Positions 52,722 through 61,625 of a DNA stretch of 64,000 nucleotides are shown here, one piece after another (the stretch's first letter is position 1; every line of letters begins with the position of its first letter). Location of the stretch: assembly GCA_001464475.1 (NCBI GenBank), contig LNDX01000001.1:1-64000 (forward strand). Reading direction: 5' to 3'. The notes under the pieces are model-generated. The model was not told the origin of the DNA, searched no databases, and saw only the letters and a list, made by a program, of their open reading frames with translations. This DNA comes from Flavobacteriaceae bacterium Ga0077528 (lineage in GTDB: Bacteria; Bacteroidota; Bacteroidia; Flavobacteriales; Flavobacteriaceae). The translations under genes were made by a program, and so were the position numbers.

Positions 52722-53203
52722 GAGCCTCTTTGATTAAATATTTGAATACTGCTTACAGCGTTGTCAAAGTTGGTATTGTAAGGGTCGCCTTCAACCGTTT
52801 TTAGTTGACTATATCCTTCATTTCTCCAACGTTGCATGGTTGTTTTTCCTTGCCAATAGCCGTTTAAATCTGTAGTGTTTCCTGAGAAATTGTCATTAGT
52901 ATAAATTTGCACTTCAAATCCTTCGGGTATTAACACACTACTAATTCTATCATTCCAATCGAAACCCATTTGTTCCAATGTGTAAGTACCAACTTTTAGT
53001 ACCAATTTTTTTCCTTTAAAATTTTCTTGTTCAAAAAACCATATTTCCTGTCCTTTTGGGTTAAAGGAGGCTATAATTTTGTCGCTCATTTTTTCTCTTG
53101 GCACTAGTTTGTCTTTTAAATTTTGACTTGAAGTACTTTGAGGTCTTTGTCCGTAGTTATAGTTTACCAAAAGGATTGCCGTTAATAAAAATAATTTTTT
53201 CAT
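52718..53203 (-). CDS. Secreted beta/gamma-crystallin-like protein
   Basis: 161 residues with signal peptide (LLTAILLVNYNYGQ). Crystallin Greek-key pair: EIWFFEQENFKGKKLVL and VQIYTNDNFSGNTTDL, with Ca-binding (N/D)(N/D)xxSS motifs WNDRISSV and FDNAVSSI. Likely a small calcium-binding extracellular protein. Translationally coupled to the LGFP gene, suggesting joint function. Confidence 0.88.
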   Translation of the reverse strand: MKKLFLLTAILLVNYNYGQRPQSTSSQNLKDKLVPREKMSDKIIASFNPKGQEIWFFEQENFKGKKLVLKVGTYTLEQMGFDWNDRISSVLIPEGFEVQIYTNDNFSGNTTDLNGYWQGKTTMQRWRNEGYSQLKTVEGDPYNTNFDNAVSSIQIFNQRGS

Positions 53204-53213
53204 AGGATAAATT

Positions 53214-53693
53214 TTAATTTGTAAAACTGCCTGTTATTTTACCCGATGATTTCTTTGATGGCTTTGGGTTGCTTTTGGTAATTTCATAGAGTTCACCATC
53301 AAAAGTTCCGGATACTTTTTTGTTTTTTATGCTTACATTTACTGTGCCTCCAAATTGGTAGTATTTTTTGTTGATTAAAACTACTGAACCATTTTTGTTT
53401 CCACTCATTATGGTGTAAGTTCCAGATTTCTTTTTATCAACAATCAAGGCAATTTGTGTTGTCGTCAATTTTTCACTTAAAAGACTTGTTCCAATAGAAA
53501 AAGTTTTTTTGTCGGTTTCCGTAAAAGAGGCTTTGTCTTTGTAGGTTTTTTTATTAAAAGTAAACGTTATTGAAGTGTTGCTGTTTTGTTGTTCTTGGAA
53601 TTCTTTGAGCATTTTGTCCACTTTAGCATCACCAGTTTGCGCAACAGAAAAAACGGAAAATAATAGAGTTAAAAATACAATTACTTTTTTCAT
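53214..53693 (-). CDS. Small secreted protein, unknown
   Basis: 159 residues, signal peptide at 1-18 (VFLTLLFSVFSVAQ). Beta-rich with Lys/Ser/Gly repeats and a low-complexity basic tail (SNPKPSKKSSGKI). No family recognised. Ten bases upstream of the crystallin gene in the operon. Confidence 0.65.
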   Translation of the reverse strand: MKKVIVFLTLLFSVFSVAQTGDAKVDKMLKEFQEQQNSNTSITFTFNKKTYKDKASFTETDKKTFSIGTSLLSEKLTTTQIALIVDKKKSGTYTIMSGNKNGSVVLINKKYYQFGGTVNVSIKNKKVSGTFDGELYEITKSNPKPSKKSSGKITGSFTN

Positions 53694-53714
53694 AAGTTAT
53701 TAATTCTAATTTGG

Positions 53715-54329
53715 TTAACGGTCGTGAGATATTCTACTAATTCTGAATTTGATTGTTTTATCGGAGCTAAAAGCATTGATATAATTACACCCTTTTTCGG
53801 AAATATCGAATTTTTTATAAACTCCTGAATAAGTGTCCTCTATTCCAAAAATATTGCCTTTAGCGAGAATACCTGAGCAGGCTTCATTTTTGTAATCAAC
53901 TTCTATTTTAGCTTGTTTATCAATAAGTTCTTGTTCGTCAATACAAGCTACTATGTAAGTTGGTTTTTGAGGTTTTTGAATAATTACTTTGTAAAGTATT
54001 GTTTCATAATTATCTACTAATGTTGGAAACACTCCATTTACGGCTTTAACTTCAAGCTTACTTGGAACACCATAAGACATACAAAATAATTTTAGTTTAG
54101 AATTTTCACTTTTAAACAAATTGTAAATCTCATTGGTTGTGTAAATTCCTTTTTGTATGCTTATGTAAACTTCTATTTCAGAAGCAGCTACAACATTGGC
54201 TGTATTATTTGCATCAACTTTTTTTAGTAACTCTTTAGTAGGTGTCTCTTTTTTTAGAACTCTTCTGTCTACTTGTGCTTGAGTTAAGGTTGTTAAAGAA
54301 AATAATGTTATAAAAAATATATTTTTCAT
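53715..54329 (-). CDS. Secreted protein, unknown
   Basis: 204 residues, signal peptide at 1-18 (ITLFSLTTLTQAQ). Four cysteines in the mature part (FCMSYG, VACIDE, EACSGI, KGCNYI), possibly disulfide-bonded. Not recognised. Second gene of the operon. Confidence 0.65.
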   Translation of the reverse strand: MKNIFFITLFSLTTLTQAQVDRRVLKKETPTKELLKKVDANNTANVVAASEIEVYISIQKGIYTTNEIYNLFKSENSKLKLFCMSYGVPSKLEVKAVNGVFPTLVDNYETILYKVIIQKPQKPTYIVACIDEQELIDKQAKIEVDYKNEACSGILAKGNIFGIEDTYSGVYKKFDISEKGCNYINAFSSDKTIKFRISRISHDR

Positions 54330-54331
54330 GA

Positions 54332-54916
54332 CTATTCAGTTTGTTTAAAAATGAAACTGTAATCGCCTGTAAAAGAATTTGATATTGCTAAATTTGGCAT
54401 TTGATTTGGGTTTCCATCCAAAGAACCTGTTATTGTTATATTACCTGAATTTACTGGATAAACCTGACTAGCACTATTCTGTTTTTGATAGGTATAATAG
54501 TATTGTGTTTTTACAGAAATTATGTACTCTTTATTTTTTTGCAAGCTTACCGGTGAAATGTTTGTCACCAATTCTACACTTGGATTTGCAATATTTACAT
54601 AATTGGTAGCAATTGCCAAGCCCGTAACTTTATCCCAAATGGTAACTTTTAAATTTGAATTAGCAACGTGTGTTTTATTTACAAGTGCGTTTATTGTTCC
54701 GTTCACTTTTGGAATGAAACTAAATCCCATTTCAGCTTCTCCTCCGGGATTGGAAGAAGTGTTTTTACTAAAGTTAAAGCCCGAAGTTTGCAAGAAACCT
54801 GTCAGAGGATTTTCCTCTTGAAAAGTTACAGGTGACGCATCATCGTCTTTAGAACATGAAGTTAATGTTAAAGCTATAAAAGCTATAAAAACGGCTATTT
54901 TTTTTGTTGTTTTCAT
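54332..54916 (-). CDS. Lipoprotein, first gene of secreted operon
   Basis: 194 residues. Lipobox LTLTSCSKDDD with Cys21 and the acidic +2/+3 residues of surface-exposed Bacteroidota lipoproteins (SKDDD). Beta-rich body with IWDKVTGLAIAT, akin to DUF4082-type modules. A paired operator is at 54980-55011. Confidence 0.7.
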   Translation of the reverse strand: MKTTKKIAVFIAFIALTLTSCSKDDDASPVTFQEENPLTGFLQTSGFNFSKNTSSNPGGEAEMGFSFIPKVNGTINALVNKTHVANSNLKVTIWDKVTGLAIATNYVNIANPSVELVTNISPVSLQKNKEYIISVKTQYYYTYQKQNSASQVYPVNSGNITITGSLDGNPNQMPNLAISNSFTGDYSFIFKQTE

Positions 54917-54979
54917 TTTATGTTTTTTTTAAAATTATATTCAAAAGTATTTAAAGGAAAGAGCACAAAAAACCACTAA

Positions 54980-55011
54980 TAGATGAACGGCATTTTGAAT
55001 AGACAGACAAC
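54980..55011 (-). promoter_or_regulatory. Candidate LytTR operator, secreted operon 1
   Basis: TAGATGAACGG at 54980 and TAGACAGACAA at 55000, 20 bases apart. On the transcribed strand the first half-site is GCCGTTCAT, 8 of 9 to the LytTR consensus. 64-95 bases upstream of the lipoprotein start. Confidence 0.55.
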
Positions 55012-55081
55012 CAATTTTTAAGAAAATGACACTATTATACTCTTCCCATTTATTAATTATAGTTTGTTAAATACAGAAGGA

Positions 55082-55933
55082 TTATTTTAGAAATTGAATG
55101 TTAGCTGTTTTTCCAGTAATCAAAAGGTTGATTTTTGGACTAATAGATATCGTTTTTTGATTGAGATTATCGGTTAGATTGATTTCTATATTCTTGATAA
55201 GAGTTGTTTTTTGATTTTTTATACATTTATAATAGATAATAAAATCATTGCATTGAATGTAATTATTATTGAAGCTGAAATTAAAATTTGCTGCCAATTG
55301 TTTCAAATAATTTAACCCTATTTTATTTACTTCTAGTGTAATAGATTTTATGTATTTGAATTTTCTAGGATATTTATGATTTCCATATACAATTTTATTG
55401 AATTCGGTTGGGGAAATTGTTTTCTTAATTTCATCATCTGTAAAACCAAGTATTTTAAGTTCTTCTGCACTGTATTCAAGAATTGAAAATTCCAAATTGG
55501 TTTTATTTTCTTTTAATTTCAGTGCATCATACCACAAATGTTTTTTGTCATCTGATTCTAAATATACTTTTTCAATTTCAACTTTAGAATTTATATCTTT
55601 TATGCTATCCAAAATGCCTATTTTTCTCGATTTGAATTCGATGCCAATATCATTCAAATGATCTCCAAATTTATTGTTTTTTGAAGGTTGTAAAAATTCT
55701 AGTGTAGCAAATTCGCCCATAAAATATTTTCCAGAATACTCATCAGTTGTTGTTTTAGTGGTATTTTCTTTGCAAAAAAATAGAGTGTCTTTTACAAATG
55801 AATTTTGAAACAAAACTTTATAATCGTCTTCTGCTAAGCAAACGAAAATTGTATTACAGTCTATTCTGTTTTGGGCAACAAAACTAGTTGACATCAACAA
55901 AAAGACTATTTTAATTAAAGATTTATAAGTCAT
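55082..55933 (-). CDS. Secreted protein, unknown
   Basis: 283 residues with signal peptide (IVFLLMSTSFVAQ). Two-lobed alpha/beta look, no motif recognised. Third gene of the 57173-55082 operon (32-bp gap after the collar-domain gene). Confidence 0.6.
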   Translation of the reverse strand: MTYKSLIKIVFLLMSTSFVAQNRIDCNTIFVCLAEDDYKVLFQNSFVKDTLFFCKENTTKTTTDEYSGKYFMGEFATLEFLQPSKNNKFGDHLNDIGIEFKSRKIGILDSIKDINSKVEIEKVYLESDDKKHLWYDALKLKENKTNLEFSILEYSAEELKILGFTDDEIKKTISPTEFNKIVYGNHKYPRKFKYIKSITLEVNKIGLNYLKQLAANFNFSFNNNYIQCNDFIIYYKCIKNQKTTLIKNIEINLTDNLNQKTISISPKINLLITGKTANIQFLK

Positions 55934-55965
55934 AATAATTTGAAGAATAGTTTAATTAATTTTTT

Positions 55966-56676
55966 TTAATAACCTTTTAGTATTTTTCCGTTTAAATTAG
56001 GAAGATTAAATGTTGTTACCCCATTGCCACCATAAGTTGTTCCAATTATAGTAAATAATGCTTGATTCTGAGCTATACTCATTGACCTACCATCACAAGG
56101 TAAATATCCTGCATTTGCATTAGGAAAATTTCCAACGTGAGCAACTATTGCTCCTACTGAATCTGAACCTATATAATTATCGCTTGGATAAATTCCAAAA
56201 ACTACTATGTAATATTTCACGGAAACACTATCAACATTTTCAGCAAAACTTGCAGTATTTGATTTAAGTGCATAAGGAACACTTAGTAATTGTTCATTAG
56301 AAATAATGGTAAAATTAGTTCCGCCTGTTGGGTCAATTTCGCATTTTATTTTTTTGCTGCTAGCATTAGAGTTCATTGCCGTAGTAAAATCACCCGAAAC
56401 CAAACTACCTTCGCCAACTGTCAGTGATAAAAGTCCGTTAGCATTGGTTAAAATCGTATGAGTTTCGACATACTCTGCATTTTCGGTTCCCATAACAACC
56501 GATATTAGTGATATTTTTACACCTACTTGTTGGTTTATAATAAGTTGATTGCTTGTGTTTCTAACCACTGCTTGAAAGCTAAATTTATTTGGAGCTTGAG
56601 CATTTCCATTTAGAAAAAAGAGAATATAGAATAGAAAAAAGATTTTTCTTGCGATGTTTTGTGTATTCGTTTTCAT
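55966..56676 (-). CDS. Secreted protein with C-terminal phage tail-collar domain
   Basis: 236 residues, signal peptide at ~1-27 (LFYILFFLNGNAQA). N-terminal part FSFQAVVRNTSNQLIINQQVGVKISL is the beta module common in Bacteroidota secreted proteins. C-terminal GYLPCDGRSMSIAQNQALFTIIGTTYGGNG...FNLPNLNGKILKGY is a tail-collar (MdpB-like) domain. Not a phage gene here: it sits in a secreted-protein operon. Confidence 0.85.
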   Translation of the reverse strand: MKTNTQNIARKIFFLFYILFFLNGNAQAPNKFSFQAVVRNTSNQLIINQQVGVKISLISVVMGTENAEYVETHTILTNANGLLSLTVGEGSLVSGDFTTAMNSNASSKKIKCEIDPTGGTNFTIISNEQLLSVPYALKSNTASFAENVDSVSVKYYIVVFGIYPSDNYIGSDSVGAIVAHVGNFPNANAGYLPCDGRSMSIAQNQALFTIIGTTYGGNGVTTFNLPNLNGKILKGY

Positions 56677-56705
56677 AACTAATTGATTTTAAATTTTAAC
56701 GACTA

Positions 56706-57173
56706 TTAGTTTTTAATAATTTTAAATGTTTTTAATTTTTTATTGTTCTCTTTAACCGCAATAAAATAACTTCCGGTTGAAAGGTTTTTCATAGAAATTG
56801 ATGTTTCAGCAGTAGTGATTTTTTGAAGTAAAATTGTTTTTCCTGAAATATCATACAGTTCAAATTTTAAATTTTCTAAAGAATAATTGGATACCACTAG
56901 ACTTACATTTTCTGTTGTAGGATTTGGATAAACTACAGCTTGTAACAGAATGGTTGGATAGTCGTTGGTTCCTAATGTAAAAAATTCATAAGGTTGTTGA
57001 ACGCCTTGCGAGATGGAACCATTAGTTCCTGTTGCAGCGACGTAATCTATTTGACCAACAGTATAACTAAAGCTTCCACCTATACCTGAGCCATTTCCAC
57101 CTGATGAATTTATCGATTGTTGGGCTTGAACTCCTGTTAAACTTAAGACGCTAATGATGATTAGTTTTTTCAT
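56706..57173 (-). CDS. Small secreted protein with T9SS type A sorting domain
   Basis: 155 residues. Signal peptide at 1-17; Gly/Ser-rich middle (GGNGSGIGGSFSYTVGQI, ISQGVQQPYEFF); C-terminal VYPNPTTENVSLVV...LKFELYDISGKTIL...LSTGSYFIAV is a T9SS type A sorting domain. First gene of operon 2, operator at 57232. Confidence 0.88.
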   Translation of the reverse strand: MKKLIIISVLSLTGVQAQQSINSSGGNGSGIGGSFSYTVGQIDYVAATGTNGSISQGVQQPYEFFTLGTNDYPTILLQAVVYPNPTTENVSLVVSNYSLENLKFELYDISGKTILLQKITTAETSISMKNLSTGSYFIAVKENNKKLKTFKIIKN

Positions 57174-57231
57174 ATTTTATTGATTTGCGATTACAACTAT
57201 TTGAATAGAATTATTTAATAAAAACTCTAAA

Positions 57232-57262
57232 TAGACCAACTGCATTTAGAATAGACAGACAA
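57232..57262 (-). promoter_or_regulatory. Candidate LytTR operator, secreted operon 2
   Basis: TAGACCAAC at 57232 and TAGACAGAC at 57252, 20 bases apart; complement of the first is GCAGTTGGT, 8 of 9 to the LytTR consensus. 59 bases upstream of the T9SS gene start. Confidence 0.55.
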
Positions 57263-57263
57263 C

Positions 57264-57704
57264 TTATTTTTTTATTAAATAACTTTTACCGACTATGATT
57301 ATAATCAATCCGAAGGCAATCATTAAAATCAAACCAGGAATTTCCTTCCATGAAATCAAAATTGCTTTTTGAGGATTGTTAATTGGATAGGCAACTGTAA
57401 CTTCTTCATTTAATTCATAATTGAATAACATGAATATTTGAGGCGACTTGCTATAGCTTTTAATGGTTTGATTAGTTATAGTTTTAAACTCAAAAAACGG
57501 ACTTCTACCAGATATGGTTTTGTTACTTTTAACCATTCTAGCTCCATTTGAACTTATCTTATATCCGATAATTTTTGCTTGTGCTGTAGTTTCTGTAACT
57601 GAATAATCTATTATTTTATATAAAGCAACGCTCCAAGAACCAAATATTCCAATACCTGAAATTACTAATGTTAGTCCTATGATGAATGGATTATTGGTTC
57701 TCAT
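57264..57704 (-). CDS. DUF3592-like membrane protein
   Basis: 146 residues. TM at ~8-28 and ~117-140, between them the DUF3592 pattern (AKIIGYKIS...FFEFKTITNQTIKSYS...VTVAYPINNPQKAIL). Follows the metallopeptidase gene by 8 bases. Confidence 0.82.
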   Translation of the reverse strand: MRTNNPFIIGLTLVISGIGIFGSWSVALYKIIDYSVTETTAQAKIIGYKISSNGARMVKSNKTISGRSPFFEFKTITNQTIKSYSKSPQIFMLFNYELNEEVTVAYPINNPQKAILISWKEIPGLILMIAFGLIIIIVGKSYLIKK

Positions 57705-57712
57705 CTTCGAAA

Positions 57713-58411
57713 TTATTTAAATCTTGATTTCATATACTCATCGAAACTTGGCAATGATTGATCTTCATAAATTTCTATAAATTGACCAAATTGCATGTAG
57801 GCATACACAAAAGGATTTTGGGTTGCTTGTTCATAGTTTTTAGTAAAATACTCTTCCTTAGACATTCCTTCTGGAACAGGGTTTGGTAATTTGGCAAACA
57901 TCTTTTTAGCCAATTCATAGCATTGTTTTAGTTCTTTCTTTTTGCCAATTTTTCTCCAGTAGAGCATTGCAATTGTGTTTGCTAAATGTTCGTTTTGATA
58001 ACTTACTTTGCTGTTTTCATAATCATAAGTTTCTTGGTAAGCGTGCCCATATTCGTGAATCAAATAGAATCCGTTAAAGAACAAGCCAAACATTCTTTTG
58101 CCTTCTTCTTCGCTGCCTGTAACATCTTTTGTAAACGCTTTTAATTCAGGTAAAACTTGACTCCATAATGGAATGTTGACTTGATTTTTGCCATCAAAAA
58201 AGATTAAATAAGGCGTTGTATTTAAAATAGTTGTTGTGGTGAATTTGTCGTCTTTTTTGAATTTATAAACGTCTTTTTTAAATTTTTCAGATATTTTAGT
58301 TGCTTCTTTTACTAATGCAACAGAGTCTTGGTAAATCGTGAACCATTTTTTTTGAGCATTAGTTGTTAAGCTCATTAAAGTAATTGCGATAATTAAAATT
58401 GTTTTTTTCAT
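57713..58411 (-). CDS. Secreted HExxH putative zinc metallopeptidase
   Basis: 232 residues, signal peptide at 1-19 (ILIIAITLMSLTTNAQ). YLIHEYGHAYQ near residue 115 is a zincin HExxH with a downstream NEHLAN glutamate. Only ~230 residues, compact. Divergent from the LytTR regulator gene; paired operator between them at 58466. Confidence 0.78.
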   Translation of the reverse strand: MKKTILIIAITLMSLTTNAQKKWFTIYQDSVALVKEATKISEKFKKDVYKFKKDDKFTTTTILNTTPYLIFFDGKNQVNIPLWSQVLPELKAFTKDVTGSEEEGKRMFGLFFNGFYLIHEYGHAYQETYDYENSKVSYQNEHLANTIAMLYWRKIGKKKELKQCYELAKKMFAKLPNPVPEGMSKEEYFTKNYEQATQNPFVYAYMQFGQFIEIYEDQSLPSFDEYMKSRFK

Positions 58412-58465
58412 ATTCTTTATTTTAAAGCAAAAATCATTTAAAAATTAGAGTACTAAAACCACCAA

Positions 58466-58497
58466 TAGACCAACAACATTTTAAATAGACAGACAAC
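58466..58497. promoter_or_regulatory. Candidate LytTR operator between metallopeptidase and regulator genes
   Basis: AATAGACCAACAACATT and AATAGACAGACAACATT, 20 bases apart, 15 of 17 identical. Lies 55 bases from the minus-strand start and about 45 from the regulator ATG, so it may control both. Confidence 0.55.
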
Positions 58498-58541
58498 ATT
58501 AATATTAAAATATTTATATATTTGAGAAACTTTTTAGCCAA

Positions 58542-59240
58542 ATGATTCCTTTTAACTGTATAATTATAGATGACGACGAAATTGACCGCCTAACGGTTGT
58601 TTCGTATGCCAAAAGGTTTTCGAACTTAAAGATTATTGGTGTTTTTGAAAATGCTGAAGATGCCTTGCCTTTGTTAGAAAATGAAAAAATTGACATTCTT
58701 TTTTTAGACATCGATATGCCATCGCTTAACGGATTGGATTTTCGCAAAAGAGCTATGGAAGTCCCAGTTTGTATTTATATCACGGCGCACCCAGAACACG
58801 CAGTTGAAAGTTTTGAATTGGACACTTTAGATTTTATAGTAAAACCCATTAAAATCGATCGATTTACTCAAACGATTAGTAAGATTGAAGATTATATGGA
58901 GTTGAAACACAAGGCACAATTATTTGAATCAACTATTGGTGGCGATGTTATTTATATCAAAGAAGGACATACCGAAACGAAGGTCAAATTGCACGATATT
59001 TTGTATCTAGAAGCCTTGAAAGATTATACTAAAATTGTGACTTCAACTAAAAGACATTGTGTATTAACAAGTATAGGAAACTTACTTAAAGAACCACACT
59101 TTCAATCATTTGTTAGAATTCACAGAAGTTTTGCGGTACAAAAACAATATATTGATAAAAAAATGACTAACGAACTTTTGCTCAATAACGGAACACTAAT
59201 TCCAATCGGTAGAAGTTATAAAGAAAATTTGAGTTTATGA
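58542..59240 (+). CDS. LytTR response regulator
   Basis: 232 residues. Receiver with Asp10-Asp12 acidic cluster, phospho-acceptor Asp56 (LFLDIDMPSLNG) and Lys in FIVKPIK; LytTR domain at ~130-232 (HDILYLEALKDYTKIVTSTKRHCVLTSIGNLLKE, FVRIHRSFAVQ). Overlaps its kinase gene by 4 bases (ATGA). Probably controls the three adjacent secreted-protein operons. Confidence 0.94.
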   Translation: MIPFNCIIIDDDEIDRLTVVSYAKRFSNLKIIGVFENAEDALPLLENEKIDILFLDIDMPSLNGLDFRKRAMEVPVCIYITAHPEHAVESFELDTLDFIVKPIKIDRFTQTISKIEDYMELKHKAQLFESTIGGDVIYIKEGHTETKVKLHDILYLEALKDYTKIVTSTKRHCVLTSIGNLLKEPHFQSFVRIHRSFAVQKQYIDKKMTNELLLNNGTLIPIGRSYKENLSL

Positions 59241-61114
59241 GAAAACTGACTTTTTTATTTATTATTTCAATACATTTTTTAAGTTATTCACAGGCTGAAT
59301 CTGACAAAAAGTTAGATTCGTTGATGCAAAAATTCTCCAGTCAAAAGGGTGTTGAGAAAGCTGAGACATCCAAGAAAATAGGTGCTTACTACAAAAAGAA
59401 TAGTCAGTATTATAAGGCTATAGAATACCAACAAATTGCACGTGATTTATTTGACAGTGATTCCAATTTATCAATAAAAGAAAAAGAAAAAAATAAAGCC
59501 TTGTGTGATATAAATATTGGTGCAGAATACTTCTTTATTGGTGATCATAAAAAAGCAATGGACTATTACATAAAAGCTTATAAAGTAATTCCGGACAATA
59601 TTGATTTATTACTTAATATGGAAGGTGTTTTTTCCAGTCAAGACAATCTTGAAAAAGCATTTTATTATGCTGAATTAGCAGAAAAAGTTGCAAAAAAGAC
59701 TAAAGATTTATCTCAATTGGATAGAATTTGGTCTATTAAAAGTGATATTTATTTTAGCAAAAAAGATTCTGTCAAAGCTTTTGATGCCCTTGAAAAAAGT
59801 ATTGAATTTTCTAAAACAGAAAAAGATTTTGAGCAGTTGGCAATAACGTATACCAATTATGGCGATTTGTTGAAAGATTCAAATATAAAAATTGAGTATT
59901 ATTTGAAATCCAAAGCATTGTGGGACAAGTATCAGCCAAATAGCTTATTATCAATATCCAATAATATTTCAATAGCTAATTTTTATAGAGCAATAGCAGA
60001 GGATGAAAAATTGCAAAAAGAAAATAATTTATCGAGAGCGGAAGCATTAAACAAAGCTGAAAAGCTACTTCTGGAACAAGTTAACAATTGTAAAAAAATT
60101 AAGCATAGAGGTAAAAATTTGCAGTATTCATTAGAATGCTTGAGTTATGTTTATGAATCAAAAAAAGATTATAAAAATGCTAATGATTATTTTAAAGAGT
60201 GTGTGATTTTATATGATTCTTTAAATTCTATTGATACAAAAAATAAAATTTTAAATGTAGAATCTTCTTTTAAAATAGGTGAAAAAGACAAAGAAATTCA
60301 ACTCAATCAAAAGATAATTGAGCAAGAAAAAAAGCAAAAGTGGTTTTACCTTTTCGGAATTGGTTTACTTGCAATTATTGGAGGTTTATTATTTTATCAA
60401 AGTCGTAATCGTAAAAAAACAAACGAAAAACTACAACTTTTGAATGCCGAGCTCGACCAAGCTAACAAAACCAAAACACGTTTTTTCAGTATTTTGAATC
60501 ACGATTTAAGAAGTCCGGTTGCCAATTTGATTCATTTTCTTCATTTGCAAAAAGACAGTCCGGAGTTGTTGGATGAAGAAACCAAAAACCGAATGCAAAA
60601 CAAAACCATTTCTGGAGCAGAAGATTTGCTTTCCTCCATGGAAGATATTTTGTTGTGGAGTAAAGGTCAAATGGAAAACTTTAAACCTCAACCCAAAGAT
60701 GTATCTATAAATCAATTATTTGAAGACACGAAAAAAGTGTTTTCAGGATATCAAAAGATAGATTTTGACTATCAAAACTCTGATAATATTAGCATTTTTA
60801 CGGATGAAAATTATCTAAAAACTATTGTTAGAAACTTGACTAGTAACGCAATTAACGTATTTACATCAACATCAAATCCAAAAATAACATGGAAGGCTTG
60901 GCAAGAAAATAATGTTTCCTATTTATCTGTAACCGATAATGGACCTGGCGCAAGCAAAGAACAATTTAAAGCATTATATGACGATAAAGAAGTAGTAGGA
61001 ATCAAAACTGGATTGGGTTTGCATTTAATTCGTGATTTAGCTAAAGCTATTAATTGTGAGATTTCAGTAGATTCTAAAATTGATATTGGAACTACTTTTA
61101 CGTTGAAACTTTAA
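59237..61114 (+). CDS. TPR-containing sensor histidine kinase
   Basis: 625 residues. Signal peptide (~1-19), then a TPR sensor region (~30-345: KKAMDYYIKAYKVIPDN, KNANDYFKECVILYDS), one TM at ~368-388, HisKA with His422 (SILNHDLRSPVANLIH) and HATPase (RNLTSNAINVF, VTDNGPGAS, KTGLGLHLIRDL). This YfiN-like TPR-TM-kinase layout is common in Bacteroidota with LytTR partners. Senses something periplasmic; ligand unknown. Confidence 0.93.
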   Translation: MRKLTFLFIISIHFLSYSQAESDKKLDSLMQKFSSQKGVEKAETSKKIGAYYKKNSQYYKAIEYQQIARDLFDSDSNLSIKEKEKNKALCDINIGAEYFFIGDHKKAMDYYIKAYKVIPDNIDLLLNMEGVFSSQDNLEKAFYYAELAEKVAKKTKDLSQLDRIWSIKSDIYFSKKDSVKAFDALEKSIEFSKTEKDFEQLAITYTNYGDLLKDSNIKIEYYLKSKALWDKYQPNSLLSISNNISIANFYRAIAEDEKLQKENNLSRAEALNKAEKLLLEQVNNCKKIKHRGKNLQYSLECLSYVYESKKDYKNANDYFKECVILYDSLNSIDTKNKILNVESSFKIGEKDKEIQLNQKIIEQEKKQKWFYLFGIGLLAIIGGLLFYQSRNRKKTNEKLQLLNAELDQANKTKTRFFSILNHDLRSPVANLIHFLHLQKDSPELLDEETKNRMQNKTISGAEDLLSSMEDILLWSKGQMENFKPQPKDVSINQLFEDTKKVFSGYQKIDFDYQNSDNISIFTDENYLKTIVRNLTSNAINVFTSTSNPKITWKAWQENNVSYLSVTDNGPGASKEQFKALYDDKEVVGIKTGLGLHLIRDLAKAINCEISVDSKIDIGTTFTLKL

Positions 61115-61136
61115 GATTCTAAAACAAGTTTAGAAT

Positions 61137-61171
61137 AAAAAACCCTTCAAAAATTTCTTTTCAAAGGGTTT
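61137..61171. terminator. Bidirectional terminator
   Basis: AAACCCTT...GAAAA on the minus strand forms a ~14-bp interrupted stem around GAAA with T run; between the kinase (+) and thioredoxin (-) genes. Confidence 0.8.
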
Positions 61172-61193
61172 CAAAACAATTATTATTAATTTA

Positions 61194-61511
61194 TTATAGT
61201 AATGCGTCTATTGCATCTGTATAAGTTTTCTTTGGAGCAACACCAACTTGGCGACCAACAACTTCTCCGTTTTGGAAAATTAAAACGGTTGGAATGTTTC
61301 TAACTCCGTATTTTGCAGCAAATTCTTGATTGGCGTCTACATCTACTTTTCCTACTACAGCTTTACCTTCGTATTCTGCAGAAACCTCATCAATAACTGG
61401 TCCAACCATTCTACATGGTCCACACCAAGCTGCCCAAAAATCTACTACTACTGGTTTGTCTGATTTTAATACTACTTCATCAAAAGTAGCATCTGTTATT
61501 GCTAATGCCAT
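61194..61511 (-). CDS. trxA: Thioredoxin
   Basis: 105 residues, full-length single thioredoxin domain with active site WCGPC (Cys30, Cys33), cis-Pro in IPTVLIF and VDVDANQ. Cytoplasmic disulfide reductase. Own promoter box at 61546-61553. Confidence 0.96.
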   Translation of the reverse strand: MALAITDATFDEVVLKSDKPVVVDFWAAWCGPCRMVGPVIDEVSAEYEGKAVVGKVDVDANQEFAAKYGVRNIPTVLIFQNGEVVGRQVGVAPKKTYTDAIDALL

Positions 61512-61545
61512 ATTTTTTTATATTTAGTTTATTAATTTTGAAGTA

Positions 61546-61553
61546 CAAAGATA
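61546..61553 (-). promoter_or_regulatory. Candidate -7 box of trxA
   Basis: Minus-strand TATCTTTG, a perfect TAnnTTTG, 35 bases before the trxA ATG; no clear -33 box. Confidence 0.45.
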
Positions 61554-61625
61554 AAGAAACATTTCGCTTCTGAATTGTAACTTACATTACTTTTAACTAT
61601 TTTTTTATTGAAAGAATTGATGCAT

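Noticed and set aside
55966..56676. Prophage remnant because of a tail-collar domain
   Set aside because: The protein has a signal peptide, sits in a secreted-protein operon with a T9SS gene and has no phage neighbours.
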